A stretch of 64,000 bases of DNA from Peribacillus sp044761985 (GCF_044761985.1 NZ_JBIWDK010000003.1:372001-436000), one strand, 5' to 3'; shown: positions 1 to 7,758, counted from the first letter of the stretch. Numbers and translations are program-made. The notes: generated by a model not told the origin, from the letters alone.

Positions 1-50
1 GTTCCATAATTGAAGTGATTATCAGTAAAATTATGGATATTTGACGGAGT

Positions 51-77
51 ACAACTTGTCTTTTTTATCATATAGTA
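51..77 (+). promoter_or_regulatory. Candidate sigma-K promoter for the 38-residue gene
   Basis: AC at 51-52 is followed by a 16-base gap and CATATAGTA at 69-77, which fits the sigma-K -10 pattern CATAnnnTA. The gap is the same as in the candidate sites at 2773 and 3061. Called from pattern only. Confidence 0.5.
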
Positions 78-105
78 TGGTATAGATGATAAAGGAGGGT
101 CACAA

Positions 106-222
106 ATGAATTATAAACAGAATCCATGGCAGTATGCTGCGAAACCAATCAAAAAAGATCAGCCTGTCAAAATTAAAAAAGATTGTGGCTGTAATAAAAG
201 CAAAAAAAACAAAGCCTATTAA
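106..222 (+). CDS. Small Lys/Cys-containing protein, probably sporulation-associated
   Basis: The 38-codon ORF starts ATG after an AAAGGAGG ribosome site 6 bases upstream. It ends just before a terminator hairpin, so it is a complete one-gene unit. The product is basic, with many lysines, an N-terminal NPWQYA segment and a CGC motif at residues 27-29. It has no signal peptide or membrane segment. I do not recognise the family. The sigma-K-like promoter suggests expression in the late mother cell, perhaps as a coat or spore-surface component; that is inference. Confidence 0.6.
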   Translation: MNYKQNPWQYAAKPIKKDQPVKIKKDCGCNKSKKNKAY

Positions 223-230
223 ATAAACGG

Positions 231-258
231 AACCCTTCCTCTTTGGAAGGGTTTCTTT
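231..258 (+). terminator. Rho-independent terminator
   Basis: A perfect 9-bp stem (231-239 with 245-253), a 5-base loop and a T-rich tail directly follow the small sporulation ORF. Confidence 0.85.
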
Positions 259-337
259 TATTTCCTAATCCTACCATTCATAAAAAATGGGATAAACAAG
301 AAGATAATAATAGAACGTTAAATTAGGATGTGATTCT

Positions 338-835
338 ATGTTCAGAAAACGGAGAATTTTATATGTTAGCTGGATGTCTCTAGCAGTCATTATGCTCCTA
401 TTAACTGGCTGCAGCAGTAAAGATGATGGGAAAACAGAAGGATTGGCTTTAATCAAGCGAACGAATCCGGAACCGATGGATATCATTCACGGAGAAGATG
501 AAGAAGATGAAAAAGGACTCATTACGAAAGTTAAGGAGATGGTAAGTGATGAAGACGAAATTTATGATGTGATCGTTGTCAAAAATGGTAAGAAAATCCT
601 CGTGGCTTATAAAGTAAAGCATCTACAGCGTTTTCATATGAAAAAAATCGATAAAAACGTGACAAAAAAATTGGAAGACAAGTATCCAAAGTATAAATTT
701 ATCATTTCCAGCGATTATAAAATCTTTTTGGAGTCAGTAAGGTTGGATGAATTGCTTAAGGAAAAAGATGTACCAGAAAAGAAAGCGAAAAAGAAATTCA
801 AAGAAATAGTTGAGCTTCATAAGGAATTAATATAA
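338..835 (+). CDS. YhcN/YlaJ-family sporulation lipoprotein
   Basis: This is a 165-residue lipoprotein. A basic N-terminus and hydrophobic stretch lead to the lipobox LLTGC, with the lipidated Cys at residue 25. An acidic linker (EDEEDEK) follows, then a YhcN/YlaJ-type domain and a lysine-rich tail. Members of this family are forespore or inner-membrane lipoproteins linked to germination and outgrowth. It lies 19 bases upstream of spoVAC in the same direction. A YhcN-type lipoprotein before spoVAC-D-Eb is the arrangement of the second, accessory type of spoVA operon. Exact function is unknown. Confidence 0.8.
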   Translation: MFRKRRILYVSWMSLAVIMLLLTGCSSKDDGKTEGLALIKRTNPEPMDIIHGEDEEDEKGLITKVKEMVSDEDEIYDVIVVKNGKKILVAYKVKHLQRFHMKKIDKNVTKKLEDKYPKYKFIISSDYKIFLESVRLDELLKEKDVPEKKAKKKFKEIVELHKELI

Positions 836-854
836 GAAGGCGAGGTTTCAAAGT

Positions 855-1325
855 ATGAGCGGAAAGGAAAAGACGACCCCACAGCAAGATGAATATAAAC
901 AGCTTCAAGGCAAGCACGAGATTAAAAGGCCTGTCTTGACCAATTGTCTAAAAGCTTTTTTGGTAGGCGGTATTTTCTGCATAGTGGGACAAGCCATTTC
1001 TTATTTCTATATTTACTTCTTTAATTTCACGGAGCAGACGGCCGGGAGCCCAACCACTGCAACCATGGTATTTCTTGCTCTTTTAATGACGGGCTTCGGA
1101 TTTTATGACCGGATTGGGCAATTTGCTGGAGCTGGTAGTGCCGTACCTGTTACTGGCTTCGGTAACGCGGTCATCTCAGCGGCCATCGAGCATCGTACGG
1201 AAGGATTCGTCCTTGGTGTGGGTTCCAATATGTTTAAATTGGCGGGATCGGTCATTCTATTTGGTGTATTTTCCGCTTTCGTCGTGGCTTTAATCAAAAC
1301 GATTATTCAGATGATAGGGGGTTAA
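855..1325 (+). CDS. spoVAC: Stage V sporulation protein AC
   Basis: SpoVAC is a multi-pass inner-membrane protein of the SpoVA channel, which moves Ca-dipicolinic acid into the forespore and out during germination. In B. subtilis it behaves as a mechanosensitive channel. The 156 residues have a hydrophilic start, a membrane segment near residues 33-55 and further segments with the family-typical GFGFYDRIGQFAGAGSAVPV and TGFGNAV stretches. An AGAAGGCGAGG-type ribosome site precedes ATG. spoVAD begins 3 bases after the stop, so the two are probably translationally coupled. Confidence 0.95.
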   Translation: MSGKEKTTPQQDEYKQLQGKHEIKRPVLTNCLKAFLVGGIFCIVGQAISYFYIYFFNFTEQTAGSPTTATMVFLALLMTGFGFYDRIGQFAGAGSAVPVTGFGNAVISAAIEHRTEGFVLGVGSNMFKLAGSVILFGVFSAFVVALIKTIIQMIGG

Positions 1326-1328
1326 TCG

Positions 1329-2354
1329 ATGCTAAAGGGGAGACAAACTTGGACGTTCGCTAATAAACCAATCATTTTAAGTACGGGTGTAACGGGCGGA
1401 CCTTTTGAAGCAAATGGTGAAATTCCGGGTGACTTTGACATTCTGTACAGCGACCTGTGGATGGAGCAGGATTCGTATGAAAAGGCCCATCGTCATTTGA
1501 TGGAAAAATCAGTGGAGATTGCCCTGCAAAAAGGGGGAATTGAAAAGGAACAAGTGCAATTTTTTCTGGCAGGGGATTTAATCAACCAGATTACACCCAC
1601 CAGTCTGGCAGCTAGAACCAATGGGATTCCGTACTTCGGTTTGTTCGGTGCTTGTTCTACATCGATGGAAGGTCTTGCCCTGGCAGCCTTCATCACCAAT
1701 TACGGTGGGGCTAACTATGTGCTGACAGGGGCGTCTAGTCATAATGCAGCCGTCGAAAAACAATTCCGTTATCCAACAGAGTATGGGGGACAGAAACCAC
1801 CTACTGCTCAGTGGACGATAACCGGTGCGGGGGTAGCTTTGGTGACTCCAAATGGTACGAGGCAGGAGGCATACCCTCATGTTGTTTCCGCTACCATTGG
1901 AAGAGTCATTGACATGGGGTTGAAGGATCCTTTCAATATGGGGGGGGCAATGGCACCCGCTGCCGTAGATACGATTATCGCTCATTTCAGAGACACGGGT
2001 CTTACCCCTGACCATTATGACTTGATTGTCACTGGTGATTTAGGGCAGATAGGAAGGTCCACGGCGTTGGATCTTTTGAAGGAAAAAGGATGTAGGATCA
2101 ACCAGGAAAAATTCAAAGACTGTGGATTGATCATTTATAAAAAGGATCAGCCTGTTTTAGCTGGTGGAAGTGGTGCCGGTTGTTCCGCAGCCGTGTTATA
2201 CGGTCATTTATTAAATGAAATGAGTCAGGGGAAATATAAACGGATATTATTGATTGCAACAGGGGCATTATTGTCACCGTTAACGTATCAGCAAAAAGAA
2301 TCGATTCCGTGTATTGCCCATGCGGTGGCCATTGAGTATGGGACAAATACATGA
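1329..2354 (+). CDS. spoVAD: Stage V sporulation protein AD
   Basis: SpoVAD is the dipicolinic-acid-binding, thiolase-fold protein of the SpoVA complex. The 341-residue length is normal. The thiolase-like FGLFGACSTSMEGLALA stretch (about residues 106-122) and a glycine-rich LAGGSGAGCSAAV stretch near residue 280 are visible. Its ribosome site lies in the end of spoVAC. It is encoded between two small membrane subunits, as in all known spoVA operons. No sign of damage. Confidence 0.95.
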   Translation: MLKGRQTWTFANKPIILSTGVTGGPFEANGEIPGDFDILYSDLWMEQDSYEKAHRHLMEKSVEIALQKGGIEKEQVQFFLAGDLINQITPTSLAARTNGIPYFGLFGACSTSMEGLALAAFITNYGGANYVLTGASSHNAAVEKQFRYPTEYGGQKPPTAQWTITGAGVALVTPNGTRQEAYPHVVSATIGRVIDMGLKDPFNMGGAMAPAAVDTIIAHFRDTGLTPDHYDLIVTGDLGQIGRSTALDLLKEKGCRINQEKFKDCGLIIYKKDQPVLAGGSGAGCSAAVLYGHLLNEMSQGKYKRILLIATGALLSPLTYQQKESIPCIAHAVAIEYGTNT

Positions 2355-2370
2355 AAAAGGAGAGATCAGG

Positions 2371-2727
2371 ATGTTAGCAATGTTTTTTTGGGCCTTTGTC
2401 ATCGGAGGCTTGATTTGTGTAATCGGCCAGCTTTTATTCGACTTGGCTAAGCTAACCCCGGCACATACACTAAGCTTATTCGTTGTAATAGGAGCCATAC
2501 TGGGAGGCTTCGAATTATATGAACCGCTTATAGACTTTGCAGGAGCAGGAGCAACCATTCCCATTGTTTCCTTTGGGAATTCCTTGGTGAACGGAGCCAT
2601 GTTAGAAGCAGAAAAGCATGGGATTGTCGGCGTCCTTACCGGCATGTTTGAAATCACGAGTTCAGGAATCTCTGCAGCTATCATCTTTGGATTTATCGGA
2701 GCTTTGGTCTTCAGACCGAAAGGATGA
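2371..2727 (+). CDS. spoVAE: Stage V sporulation protein AE (SpoVAEb type)
   Basis: This is a 118-residue integral membrane subunit of the SpoVA dipicolinate channel, related to SpoVAC; compare FAGAGATIPIVSFGNS here with the similar stretch in SpoVAC. I chose ATG at 2371 because AAAAAGGAGAGATCAGG gives a good ribosome site 8-10 bases upstream; an earlier in-frame ATG lies inside spoVAD without one. No spoVAA, spoVAB, spoVAEa or spoVAF is next to it, so this is a short C-D-Eb operon. Its tail runs to 2727 without an obvious terminator. Confidence 0.93.
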   Translation: MLAMFFWAFVIGGLICVIGQLLFDLAKLTPAHTLSLFVVIGAILGGFELYEPLIDFAGAGATIPIVSFGNSLVNGAMLEAEKHGIVGVLTGMFEITSSGISAAIIFGFIGALVFRPKG

Positions 2728-2772
2728 TCCATACATAGCGGAAATGGGCATGATGTTTAGGGCATGGCCTAT

Positions 2773-2799
2773 ACATATTGTCCCACCCTACATATATTA
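2773..2799 (+). promoter_or_regulatory. Candidate sigma-K promoter for the yjcZ-type gene
   Basis: AC at 2773-2774, a 16-base gap and CATATATTA at 2791-2799 match the sigma-K pattern. The site lies about 37 bases upstream of the start codon. Confidence 0.55.
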
Positions 2800-2835
2800 T
2801 CAGTGAGCTCAATTTGAGAGCGAGGTGATTGTAAT

Positions 2836-3000
2836 ATGTTTGGTTATGGTGGCTACGGATGTGGCGGTTGCAATGAAGGCTATGGCTATGGATATGGAGG
2901 CGAAGCATACAGTGGTGGTGGCTTTGGTGCTGGATCCACGTTCGTCTTGATCGTTGTATTGTTTATCCTATTAGTTATTGTCGGGGCTTCTTTCTGTTAG
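2836..3000 (+). CDS. YjcZ-family sporulation protein
   Basis: A 54-residue protein with a Gly/Tyr-rich N-terminal half (FGYGGYGCGG, then repeated GYGYG) and one C-terminal membrane segment (FVLIVVLFILLVIVGASF). This is the typical layout of the YjcZ/YhdX small sporulation family. The ribosome site GAGGTGATT precedes ATG. A sigma-K-like promoter and a dedicated terminator make it a single-gene unit expressed in late sporulation. In B. subtilis a related gene, yjcZ, also lies near spoVIF. Function is unknown; spore-envelope localisation is assumed. Confidence 0.85.
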   Translation: MFGYGGYGCGGCNEGYGYGYGGEAYSGGGFGAGSTFVLIVVLFILLVIVGASFC

Positions 3001-3007
3001 TGTAATT

Positions 3008-3039
3008 GGAATAGGCTGTATTAGCCTATTCCTTTTTTT
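3008..3039 (+). terminator. Rho-independent terminator after the yjcZ-type gene
   Basis: A perfect 10-bp stem (3008-3017 with 3023-3032), a 5-base loop and seven T follow. Confidence 0.9.
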
Positions 3040-3060
3040 ATTGATTTTTATGGACCTTGC

Positions 3061-3087
3061 ACATATCCCTCATCCTTCCATAAGATA
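3061..3087 (+). promoter_or_regulatory. Candidate sigma-K promoter of spoVIF
   Basis: AC at 3061-3062, a 16-base gap and CATAAGATA at 3079-3087 fit CATAnnnTA. The known B. subtilis homologue is sigma-K dependent, which agrees. Confidence 0.6.
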
Positions 3088-3112
3088 GATACAGAAAAGG
3101 AGGGGCTTAGGC

Positions 3113-3367
3113 ATGGATAATAATTTGTTTAAAAACATAGAAGGAAAAACGGGTGTAAACATGAAGGATGTTATGGAATTGGCAAACTCACTACAGGGTG
3201 CCAATTTTAAAGATGAAACGACTGTCAGGAATGTAATTAAAAGGGTATCTCAAATAGCCAATAAACCAGTCAACAAGGAAATGGAAGACAAAATCGTACA
3301 TTCTATCGTTGCTGAGGGAAATAAACTGGATTTCGGGACAATTTCCAATATGATGAATAAAAAATAG
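3113..3367 (+). CDS. spoVIF: Stage VI sporulation protein F
   Basis: SpoVIF (YjcC) is a small mother-cell protein needed for correct coat assembly, acting together with the regulator GerE in B. subtilis. The 84 residues have the usual family length and the LFKNIEGKTGVNMKDVMELA start. They form a soluble helical protein without membrane segments. AAAAGGAGGGG precedes ATG at 3113. The gene is monocistronic between a sigma-K-like promoter and a strong bidirectional terminator, and it is convergent with yjcD as expected from B. subtilis order. Confidence 0.92.
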   Translation: MDNNLFKNIEGKTGVNMKDVMELANSLQGANFKDETTVRNVIKRVSQIANKPVNKEMEDKIVHSIVAEGNKLDFGTISNMMNKK

Positions 3368-3375
3368 TAAGCGAA

Positions 3376-3411
3376 ACAGGAGCCTGCAGTATTGCAGGCT
3401 CCTGTCTGTTT
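3376..3411. terminator. Bidirectional terminator between spoVIF and yjcD
   Basis: A perfect 13-bp stem (3376-3388 with 3393-3405) and a 4-base loop lie between two convergent genes. Confidence 0.85.
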
Positions 3412-3423
3412 CCCTGGATATCT

Positions 3424-5697
3424 TTAAAGATTCAAGAACCTGGATGGGTGGGCCGTCCTTCCACGTCTCGTTTGCGGGACAGAGATATAAAGATTCTTTT
3501 TGGCCCGGGTCGCCGCCACATAAAGCAATCTCCTTTCCTCTTCAAGAGGACCAAGTTCACCCTTACGATACGAATCCAATGCAAAGTCATGGGGAAGGCT
3601 GCCATCAACCGCAGCCAGAATATAAACAGATTGATATTCAAGGCCTTTAGAGCGGTGAATCGTCGTGAGCTGAATGGCATCTTTAAAGTGCTTGGATAGC
3701 TGTTTCACTTCCTGAACCATGGCAGTCATATGATCGACATGGTCGAGGAAGGAAGCGACTGTGGGAAACCGATTAGCAGCCACTTTCAAATCACGAATAT
3801 CATCCGAACCTTTTTCCAAGTTGGCTTCATTTCCCCTTTTCTTTACATACTCCTGATAGCCCAAATCCTTCTCGATGACTTCTAAAGCCACGAGCGGGGA
3901 CATGGTCTTTATAGAACGGATTTGTGCCGGTATTGCTTTTAACTTACGTTCTTGAAAGGCATGTCCCGTTTTTACAAAAGCAAAAGCATCGATAAAGTCA
4001 CAATCTTGCAAGATCGTCTGGGCTTTTAGCTCCTGTAGGACACTCTGCTTTAAAAACAAGGAAGAAAGGACGTCAGAAGCGGCCTTGCTATCCTGAGGGT
4101 GCAGGCTTAAGCGCATGAATGCAAGCATGCCATGGATGACCCGCCGTTGATAAAAAGAATCCGCATCCTTTTCGATCACGAAGGGAAGGTTGGAAGATGC
4201 CAGTCTTTCAAAAATGGCACGCGACATCGTATGGGTCCTGTAAAGGATGGCGAAGTCACCAGGATTGGCACCTTTGGATATCTTTTCTTGTATGTCGGTC
4301 ACGATCATCGTCGCTTCGAGCTCTTCATCATGCGGATAGAATAACACAGCTGGATTCCCTTGATTATGTTGTGCCCGCATCGTTTTATCCATCCGATGCT
4401 GATTTCGTTTTATCATTCTATTTGCCGTAGCAACAATCTCATGGGAAGAACGGTAATTTTCGGTCAACTTCACGACTTGGGAACCAGGGAAATCATGGTT
4501 GAAATTCAGGATATATTTTGGATCACTCCCACGGAATGAATAGATGGCTTGATCGTCATCACCAACTGCACAAACATTTTTTGTTTCCGCTGAAAGGAGT
4601 TTTATCAACTCATATTGAACTTTATTAATATCCTGAAACTCGTCCACTAAAAAATAGCGGAACCGTTGTTGATATTTCAATAACAATTCAGGATGGCTTT
4701 TCAAAAATACGTAGCAGCCTACCAGCATATCATCGAAATCATATTTACTTGTTTGTTCTTTATACGCTTCATACTTTTTATATAGGAATAGACAGGATTT
4801 CTCCCAATCATCATTCGGTTTGACATCGTCAGGAAAAATCAACGAGTTTTTCCAGAGGCCGATTTGCTGAAGTGCCTGATCATAGGCAAATTCCTTTTCA
4901 TCAAGCTCCAACTCCCGACCGGCCTGCTTCAATATTTTTTCTTTTTCCCAATTCCACTTCAACAGGAAGTCCCGTTGCCATTTTGCAGGCTCATGAAAGA
5001 TCAAGATTTTATAAAAGATGCTGTGGAAGGTGCCACTAACAATTTGAGAGACGAGGGAAGGGGACATATAAGGGTAGCTGATTAGCCGCTGCTGCATCTC
5101 CTTTGCGGATTTCGCTGTAAAGGTTACAAGCATAATGCTTTTAGGATTTATTTTTTCTACAGTTAGCATATAGGCAGTCCTTACCGTCAATACTCTGGTT
5201 TTACCGCTTCCAGCCCCGGATAAAACAAGGACGGGACCTTCTATCGTTTTTACTGCTTTTAACTGTTCGTCATCAAGCATGATCCCTTTTTCAGATAGTT
5301 CCTGAAAGTAAGGGTCCAAAAGTTCTGTGCGGACGGAAGGTTTATCCAAATAGGGAGGATTGCCTGTAATGGTCCGACTTTTCAAAAATGGTTCGATAAC
5401 AGTCTTCGTTTCGGTAATGGTACGTGATTTAGGAATTCTGAATCCGTTTTGTTCCATGTATTCTAAAGGTTTAGTTTCAGGTTTTGATATAGGATTTGGC
5501 ATTTCACAAGCAGGTCGTGAAGGGTCACTGTGATAAAAGTAAGGTGTTTCATGAATGCCAATGAATAATTTCACTGGATTATCACATATGACACAAGAGA
5601 GCTGATCACGTTTTCCTTTTTCAAAGAGTGTCTGCAGCTCACTAGCCGAAACAGTAAGTAGATGTACGATTTCATTTTCCGATTTTGCTTGATTCAT
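3424..5697 (-). CDS. yjcD: UvrD/PcrA-like superfamily 1 DNA helicase YjcD
   Basis: This is an ATP-dependent 3'-5' DNA helicase of the UvrD/Rep family. A cysteine-containing N-terminal extension (CVICDNP) precedes the helicase core. The core shows Walker A GAGSGKTRVL, DEFQDINKVQY (motif II), GDDDQAIYSFRG (motif III), LTENYRSS (motif IV) and AATRAKKNL (motif VI). I chose ATG at 5697 (757 residues, the length of B. subtilis YjcD) because a GAGGT site lies upstream; a longer in-frame start at 5817 would add an unusual hydrophobic tail. It probably has a repair or recombination role. It is single-copy in the conserved spoVIF-yjcD order. Confidence 0.9.
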   Translation of the reverse strand: MNQAKSENEIVHLLTVSASELQTLFEKGKRDQLSCVICDNPVKLFIGIHETPYFYHSDPSRPACEMPNPISKPETKPLEYMEQNGFRIPKSRTITETKTVIEPFLKSRTITGNPPYLDKPSVRTELLDPYFQELSEKGIMLDDEQLKAVKTIEGPVLVLSGAGSGKTRVLTVRTAYMLTVEKINPKSIMLVTFTAKSAKEMQQRLISYPYMSPSLVSQIVSGTFHSIFYKILIFHEPAKWQRDFLLKWNWEKEKILKQAGRELELDEKEFAYDQALQQIGLWKNSLIFPDDVKPNDDWEKSCLFLYKKYEAYKEQTSKYDFDDMLVGCYVFLKSHPELLLKYQQRFRYFLVDEFQDINKVQYELIKLLSAETKNVCAVGDDDQAIYSFRGSDPKYILNFNHDFPGSQVVKLTENYRSSHEIVATANRMIKRNQHRMDKTMRAQHNQGNPAVLFYPHDEELEATMIVTDIQEKISKGANPGDFAILYRTHTMSRAIFERLASSNLPFVIEKDADSFYQRRVIHGMLAFMRLSLHPQDSKAASDVLSSLFLKQSVLQELKAQTILQDCDFIDAFAFVKTGHAFQERKLKAIPAQIRSIKTMSPLVALEVIEKDLGYQEYVKKRGNEANLEKGSDDIRDLKVAANRFPTVASFLDHVDHMTAMVQEVKQLSKHFKDAIQLTTIHRSKGLEYQSVYILAAVDGSLPHDFALDSYRKGELGPLEEERRLLYVAATRAKKNLYISVPQTRRGRTAHPSRFLNL

Positions 5698-5846
5698 ATA
5701 AATGGATACCTCAAATCTATTAAAAATATCGGCAATCTCCATTTTACCAGAGAAATAGAAAAAAAGAATCCGGAAAAGATGTTTCGTTTCATTCTGGATT
5801 GGGTATGTAAAGGACAAGAGAGCCTATATAGTGAGGAGGGTTAATG

Positions 5847-6143
5847 ATGGGATACATAGCGCCAGTAACGCAATTCGAATACATTCAATACGCAAACCGG
5901 ACAGTAGAAGCGGAGAGAAAGCCAAGAATCGTTGATGGAACGACACCCATTCAGCCAATTCGTTTTGACCAAGTGCTGGAAGACGAAACGAAGCGGTCGG
6001 AAAAATTTGACCATGTCACGAATATGAATCAGGACAGATCACCTGGAGCAGGTGCGTATAAGAATCATTTACTAATGAGGGCCCAAGAGGAAATCACGGC
6101 CGAAATGACAGGAAAAGGAGGATATGTAAACGAAATGGTCTGA
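5847..6143 (+). CDS. Conserved hypothetical protein at the yjcE position
   Basis: About 98 residues, soluble and polar, with a VTQFEYIQYANR N-terminus and a central region rich in acidic residues, Arg and Lys. There is no membrane segment or recognised motif. GAGGAGGG at 5833-5840 favours the second of two adjacent ATGs (5847; alternative 5844). It lies between yjcD and the coat genes, where B. subtilis has yjcE, but I cannot confirm homology, so no symbol is given. Its operon is just itself, closed by a hairpin terminator. Confidence 0.7.
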   Translation: MGYIAPVTQFEYIQYANRTVEAERKPRIVDGTTPIQPIRFDQVLEDETKRSEKFDHVTNMNQDRSPGAGAYKNHLLMRAQEEITAEMTGKGGYVNEMV

Positions 6144-6160
6144 GACTTCGATAGAAATAC

Positions 6161-6188
6161 AAAAGGACACATTTATGTGTCCTTTTTG
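6161..6188. terminator. Bidirectional terminator
   Basis: A perfect 12-bp stem (6161-6172 with 6175-6186) with A- and T-rich flanks lies between convergent genes. Confidence 0.85.
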
Positions 6189-6197
6189 TGTTCACTC

Positions 6198-6689
6198 TTA
6201 AAGAACGTCTAATTCTACAATTAGAGCTAACAATAATTGTAGTAACAATTGAATGTTAACGGCGATTTGAGCATCGGTTGTAGTAATTTCGATATCACGG
6301 CTGTTTTCAACAATTGTTTTTTGACGTGTAATTTGTTTAACATTAGAAGATTGGATCAATTCTTGAGTAATGCGGTCTGCTTGGTCAGTGTCTGCAATGG
6401 AAATGCTGACGATGACCGCGATGGCTGCTTGGATTGCCGTCTGTAAAGAAAGGGCCGCCTTAACATCTGTAGAGATTACTCTTACATTACAAGAATCTTT
6501 AATGTAAACAAGCTCTTCAGAAAGTTGGAGTTGCGAATTATCCTGTTTAGCTTCTTGTTCAATTTCGTTTGCGGATTCTTCACAGAATGATGTTAGGGGA
6601 TGGTTGGTGTTATTGTCTAGAGCCGACCATGATCTTTCAGAATGTTTTGTTGTATTGCAATTGTTGCTATGATATACATTTTGGTTCAT
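6198..6689 (-). CDS. cotX: Spore coat protein X (CotX/CotV family)
   Basis: A 163-residue insoluble-coat/crust-type protein. The C-terminal two-thirds carry a tandem duplication: about residues 58-100 (YIKDSCNVRVISTDVKAALS) and 122-163 (ENSRDIEITTTDAQIAVNIQ), each ending in an Ile/Leu/Val-rich strand. This is the CotX domain pattern. The N-terminus is Asn/Ser/His-rich. TAAGGAGGAAAAAA precedes ATG. In B. subtilis cotX belongs to the cotVWXYZ group close to spoVIF; here it lies inside the yjc block. It is expected in the mother cell under sigma-K and GerE. Confidence 0.88.
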   Translation of the reverse strand: MNQNVYHSNNCNTTKHSERSWSALDNNTNHPLTSFCEESANEIEQEAKQDNSQLQLSEELVYIKDSCNVRVISTDVKAALSLQTAIQAAIAVIVSISIADTDQADRITQELIQSSNVKQITRQKTIVENSRDIEITTTDAQIAVNIQLLLQLLLALIVELDVL

Positions 6690-6723
6690 GTCGTTTTTTC
6701 CTCCTTAGGGTTTAATTCCCTAT

Positions 6724-6751
6724 TAAAATATGCTATGCATGTAAATTTGGT
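6724..6751 (-). promoter_or_regulatory. Candidate sigma-K promoter of cotX
   Basis: On the minus strand CATATTTTA (6724-6732) fits the sigma-K -10. AC, the complement of 6750-6751, lies 17 bases upstream. The same -10 nonamer occurs before cotG. Confidence 0.5.
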
Positions 6752-6918
6752 TGGACGAATAAATCAATTCATTCGTTTATTTTCAAATATTTTTTTGAAG
6801 AGTTTGTGCGAACGGATGAAGCATCATGGAATGAAGTGTTCAGAATGAATGGTAAAGAAGCAAGGTCCAGTCTGCGCTTCATACCGAAAAGAGCGTAATT
6901 GAATAGGAGGAATGTTAG

Positions 6919-7182
6919 TTATTTGTCTTTGGTATCGGAATAACTAGTGTGGTGAGAATTTGTGACGGGATTCACATCGTTTTCTGTAATGCTTTTCTCT
7001 TGATTGATAAGCAGTTCAGATTGTTTCTGTAAAAACTGTATGGTCTCCTTTAAGTGACTTCTTTCTTTATCACTCAAATCAACTTTATCCTTTTTGACAC
7101 CATGCTTTCTCAAAGTCCTTGAAACGAGTAGTTCCATTAATCGTTTTTGAGATTCATCCATGTTGAATTCATTGTTACTCAT
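6919..7182 (-). CDS. CotW-like spore coat protein (tentative)
   Basis: An 87-residue, charged, probably helical protein. Features are a central LVSRTLRKHGVKKDKV segment, then a helix rich in Lys, Glu and Gln, and a polar Ser/Thr/His/Asp tail. I chose ATG at 7182 because AAGGAGGGAAATTTC lies directly upstream; a longer frame from 7242 lacks a ribosome site. The KHGV-K-KDK core and the neighbouring cotX suggest CotW, which interacts with CotX in B. subtilis. Family assignment is from memory of CotW and is not secure. Confidence 0.6.
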   Translation of the reverse strand: MSNNEFNMDESQKRLMELLVSRTLRKHGVKKDKVDLSDKERSHLKETIQFLQKQSELLINQEKSITENDVNPVTNSHHTSYSDTKDK

Positions 7183-7212
7183 GAAATTTCCCTCCTTCTT
7201 GCTTTCTATATA

Positions 7213-7221
7213 TAGACTATG
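7213..7221 (-). promoter_or_regulatory. Weak sigma-K-like -10 before the CotW-like gene
   Basis: The minus strand reads CATAGTCTA, matching CATAnnnTA, 31 bases upstream of the start. No well-placed AC -35 is visible. Confidence 0.3.
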
Positions 7222-7280
7222 TTTATTTGTGAATATTGACATAGAATGGGAAGGGATTTTTACGAGAATGGTATATATAA

Positions 7281-7325
7281 AAAAACGCTGTCCCCTGTGG
7301 AAATTCCAAGGGAACAGCGTTTTTA
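7281..7325. terminator. Terminator hairpin between yjcF and the coat gene
   Basis: ACGCTGT pairs with ACAGCGT, extended by C/G pairs and flanked by A and T runs. It fits best as the end of the yjcH-yjcG-yjcF unit on the minus strand. Confidence 0.7.
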
Positions 7326-7754
7326 TTAGGAAATCTTTTTTTTCATCGTTTTATGGGGAATCCCTGCATCCATAAATTCCTCGGAAATGATTTCATACCC
7401 TAATTTCGAGTAAAAGGGGATGGCATGTAATTGAGCATCGAGCTTCAATTGAGAGATGTCATGAGAAATCGCAAATTCTTCAATGGCATTCATGATCAGG
7501 GCACCAGCCCCAGTTTTACGGGAGTTAGAGAGTACACAGATGCGCTGGACCTTACCGATCCCGTCAATGATTCGAAATCTCCCCGCACCAATAGGCTGCT
7601 CTTCATCGTTATATAAAACAAAGTGGGTGGAGTCTTCTTCATATTGGTCAATCTCTTCTTCAAGTGGGACATGTTGTTCCTCTACAAACACTCTTTTTCT
7701 TATGGTGTAAGCATATCCACGTTCTTGCTCGTTTTCAACAATTTTTACAAACAC
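7326..7754 (-). CDS. yjcF: GNAT-family N-acetyltransferase YjcF
   Basis: A 142-residue acetyl-CoA-dependent acyltransferase with the GNAT fold. The motif A region RICVLSNSRKTGAGALIMNA is the acetyl-CoA pyrophosphate loop, near residue 70. EEQHVPLEEEID near the N-terminus and FYSKLGYEI near the C-terminus are typical of the ElaA/YjcF group. The acceptor substrate is unknown. It starts 4 bases after the yjcG stop on the same strand, so it is the last gene of a tight yjcH-yjcG-yjcF unit, the order seen in B. subtilis. Confidence 0.9.
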   Translation of the reverse strand: MFVKIVENEQERGYAYTIRKRVFVEEQHVPLEEEIDQYEEDSTHFVLYNDEEQPIGAGRFRIIDGIGKVQRICVLSNSRKTGAGALIMNAIEEFAISHDISQLKLDAQLHAIPFYSKLGYEIISEEFMDAGIPHKTMKKKIS

Positions 7755-7758
7755 GAAA

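Noticed and set aside
1103..1297. Overlapping ORFs on both strands within spoVAC
   Set aside because: Codon-phase shadows of spoVAC without ribosome sites.
1578..2015. Minus-strand ORF of 145 codons inside spoVAD
   Set aside because: Shadow of a strongly conserved gene; no ribosome site, odd composition.
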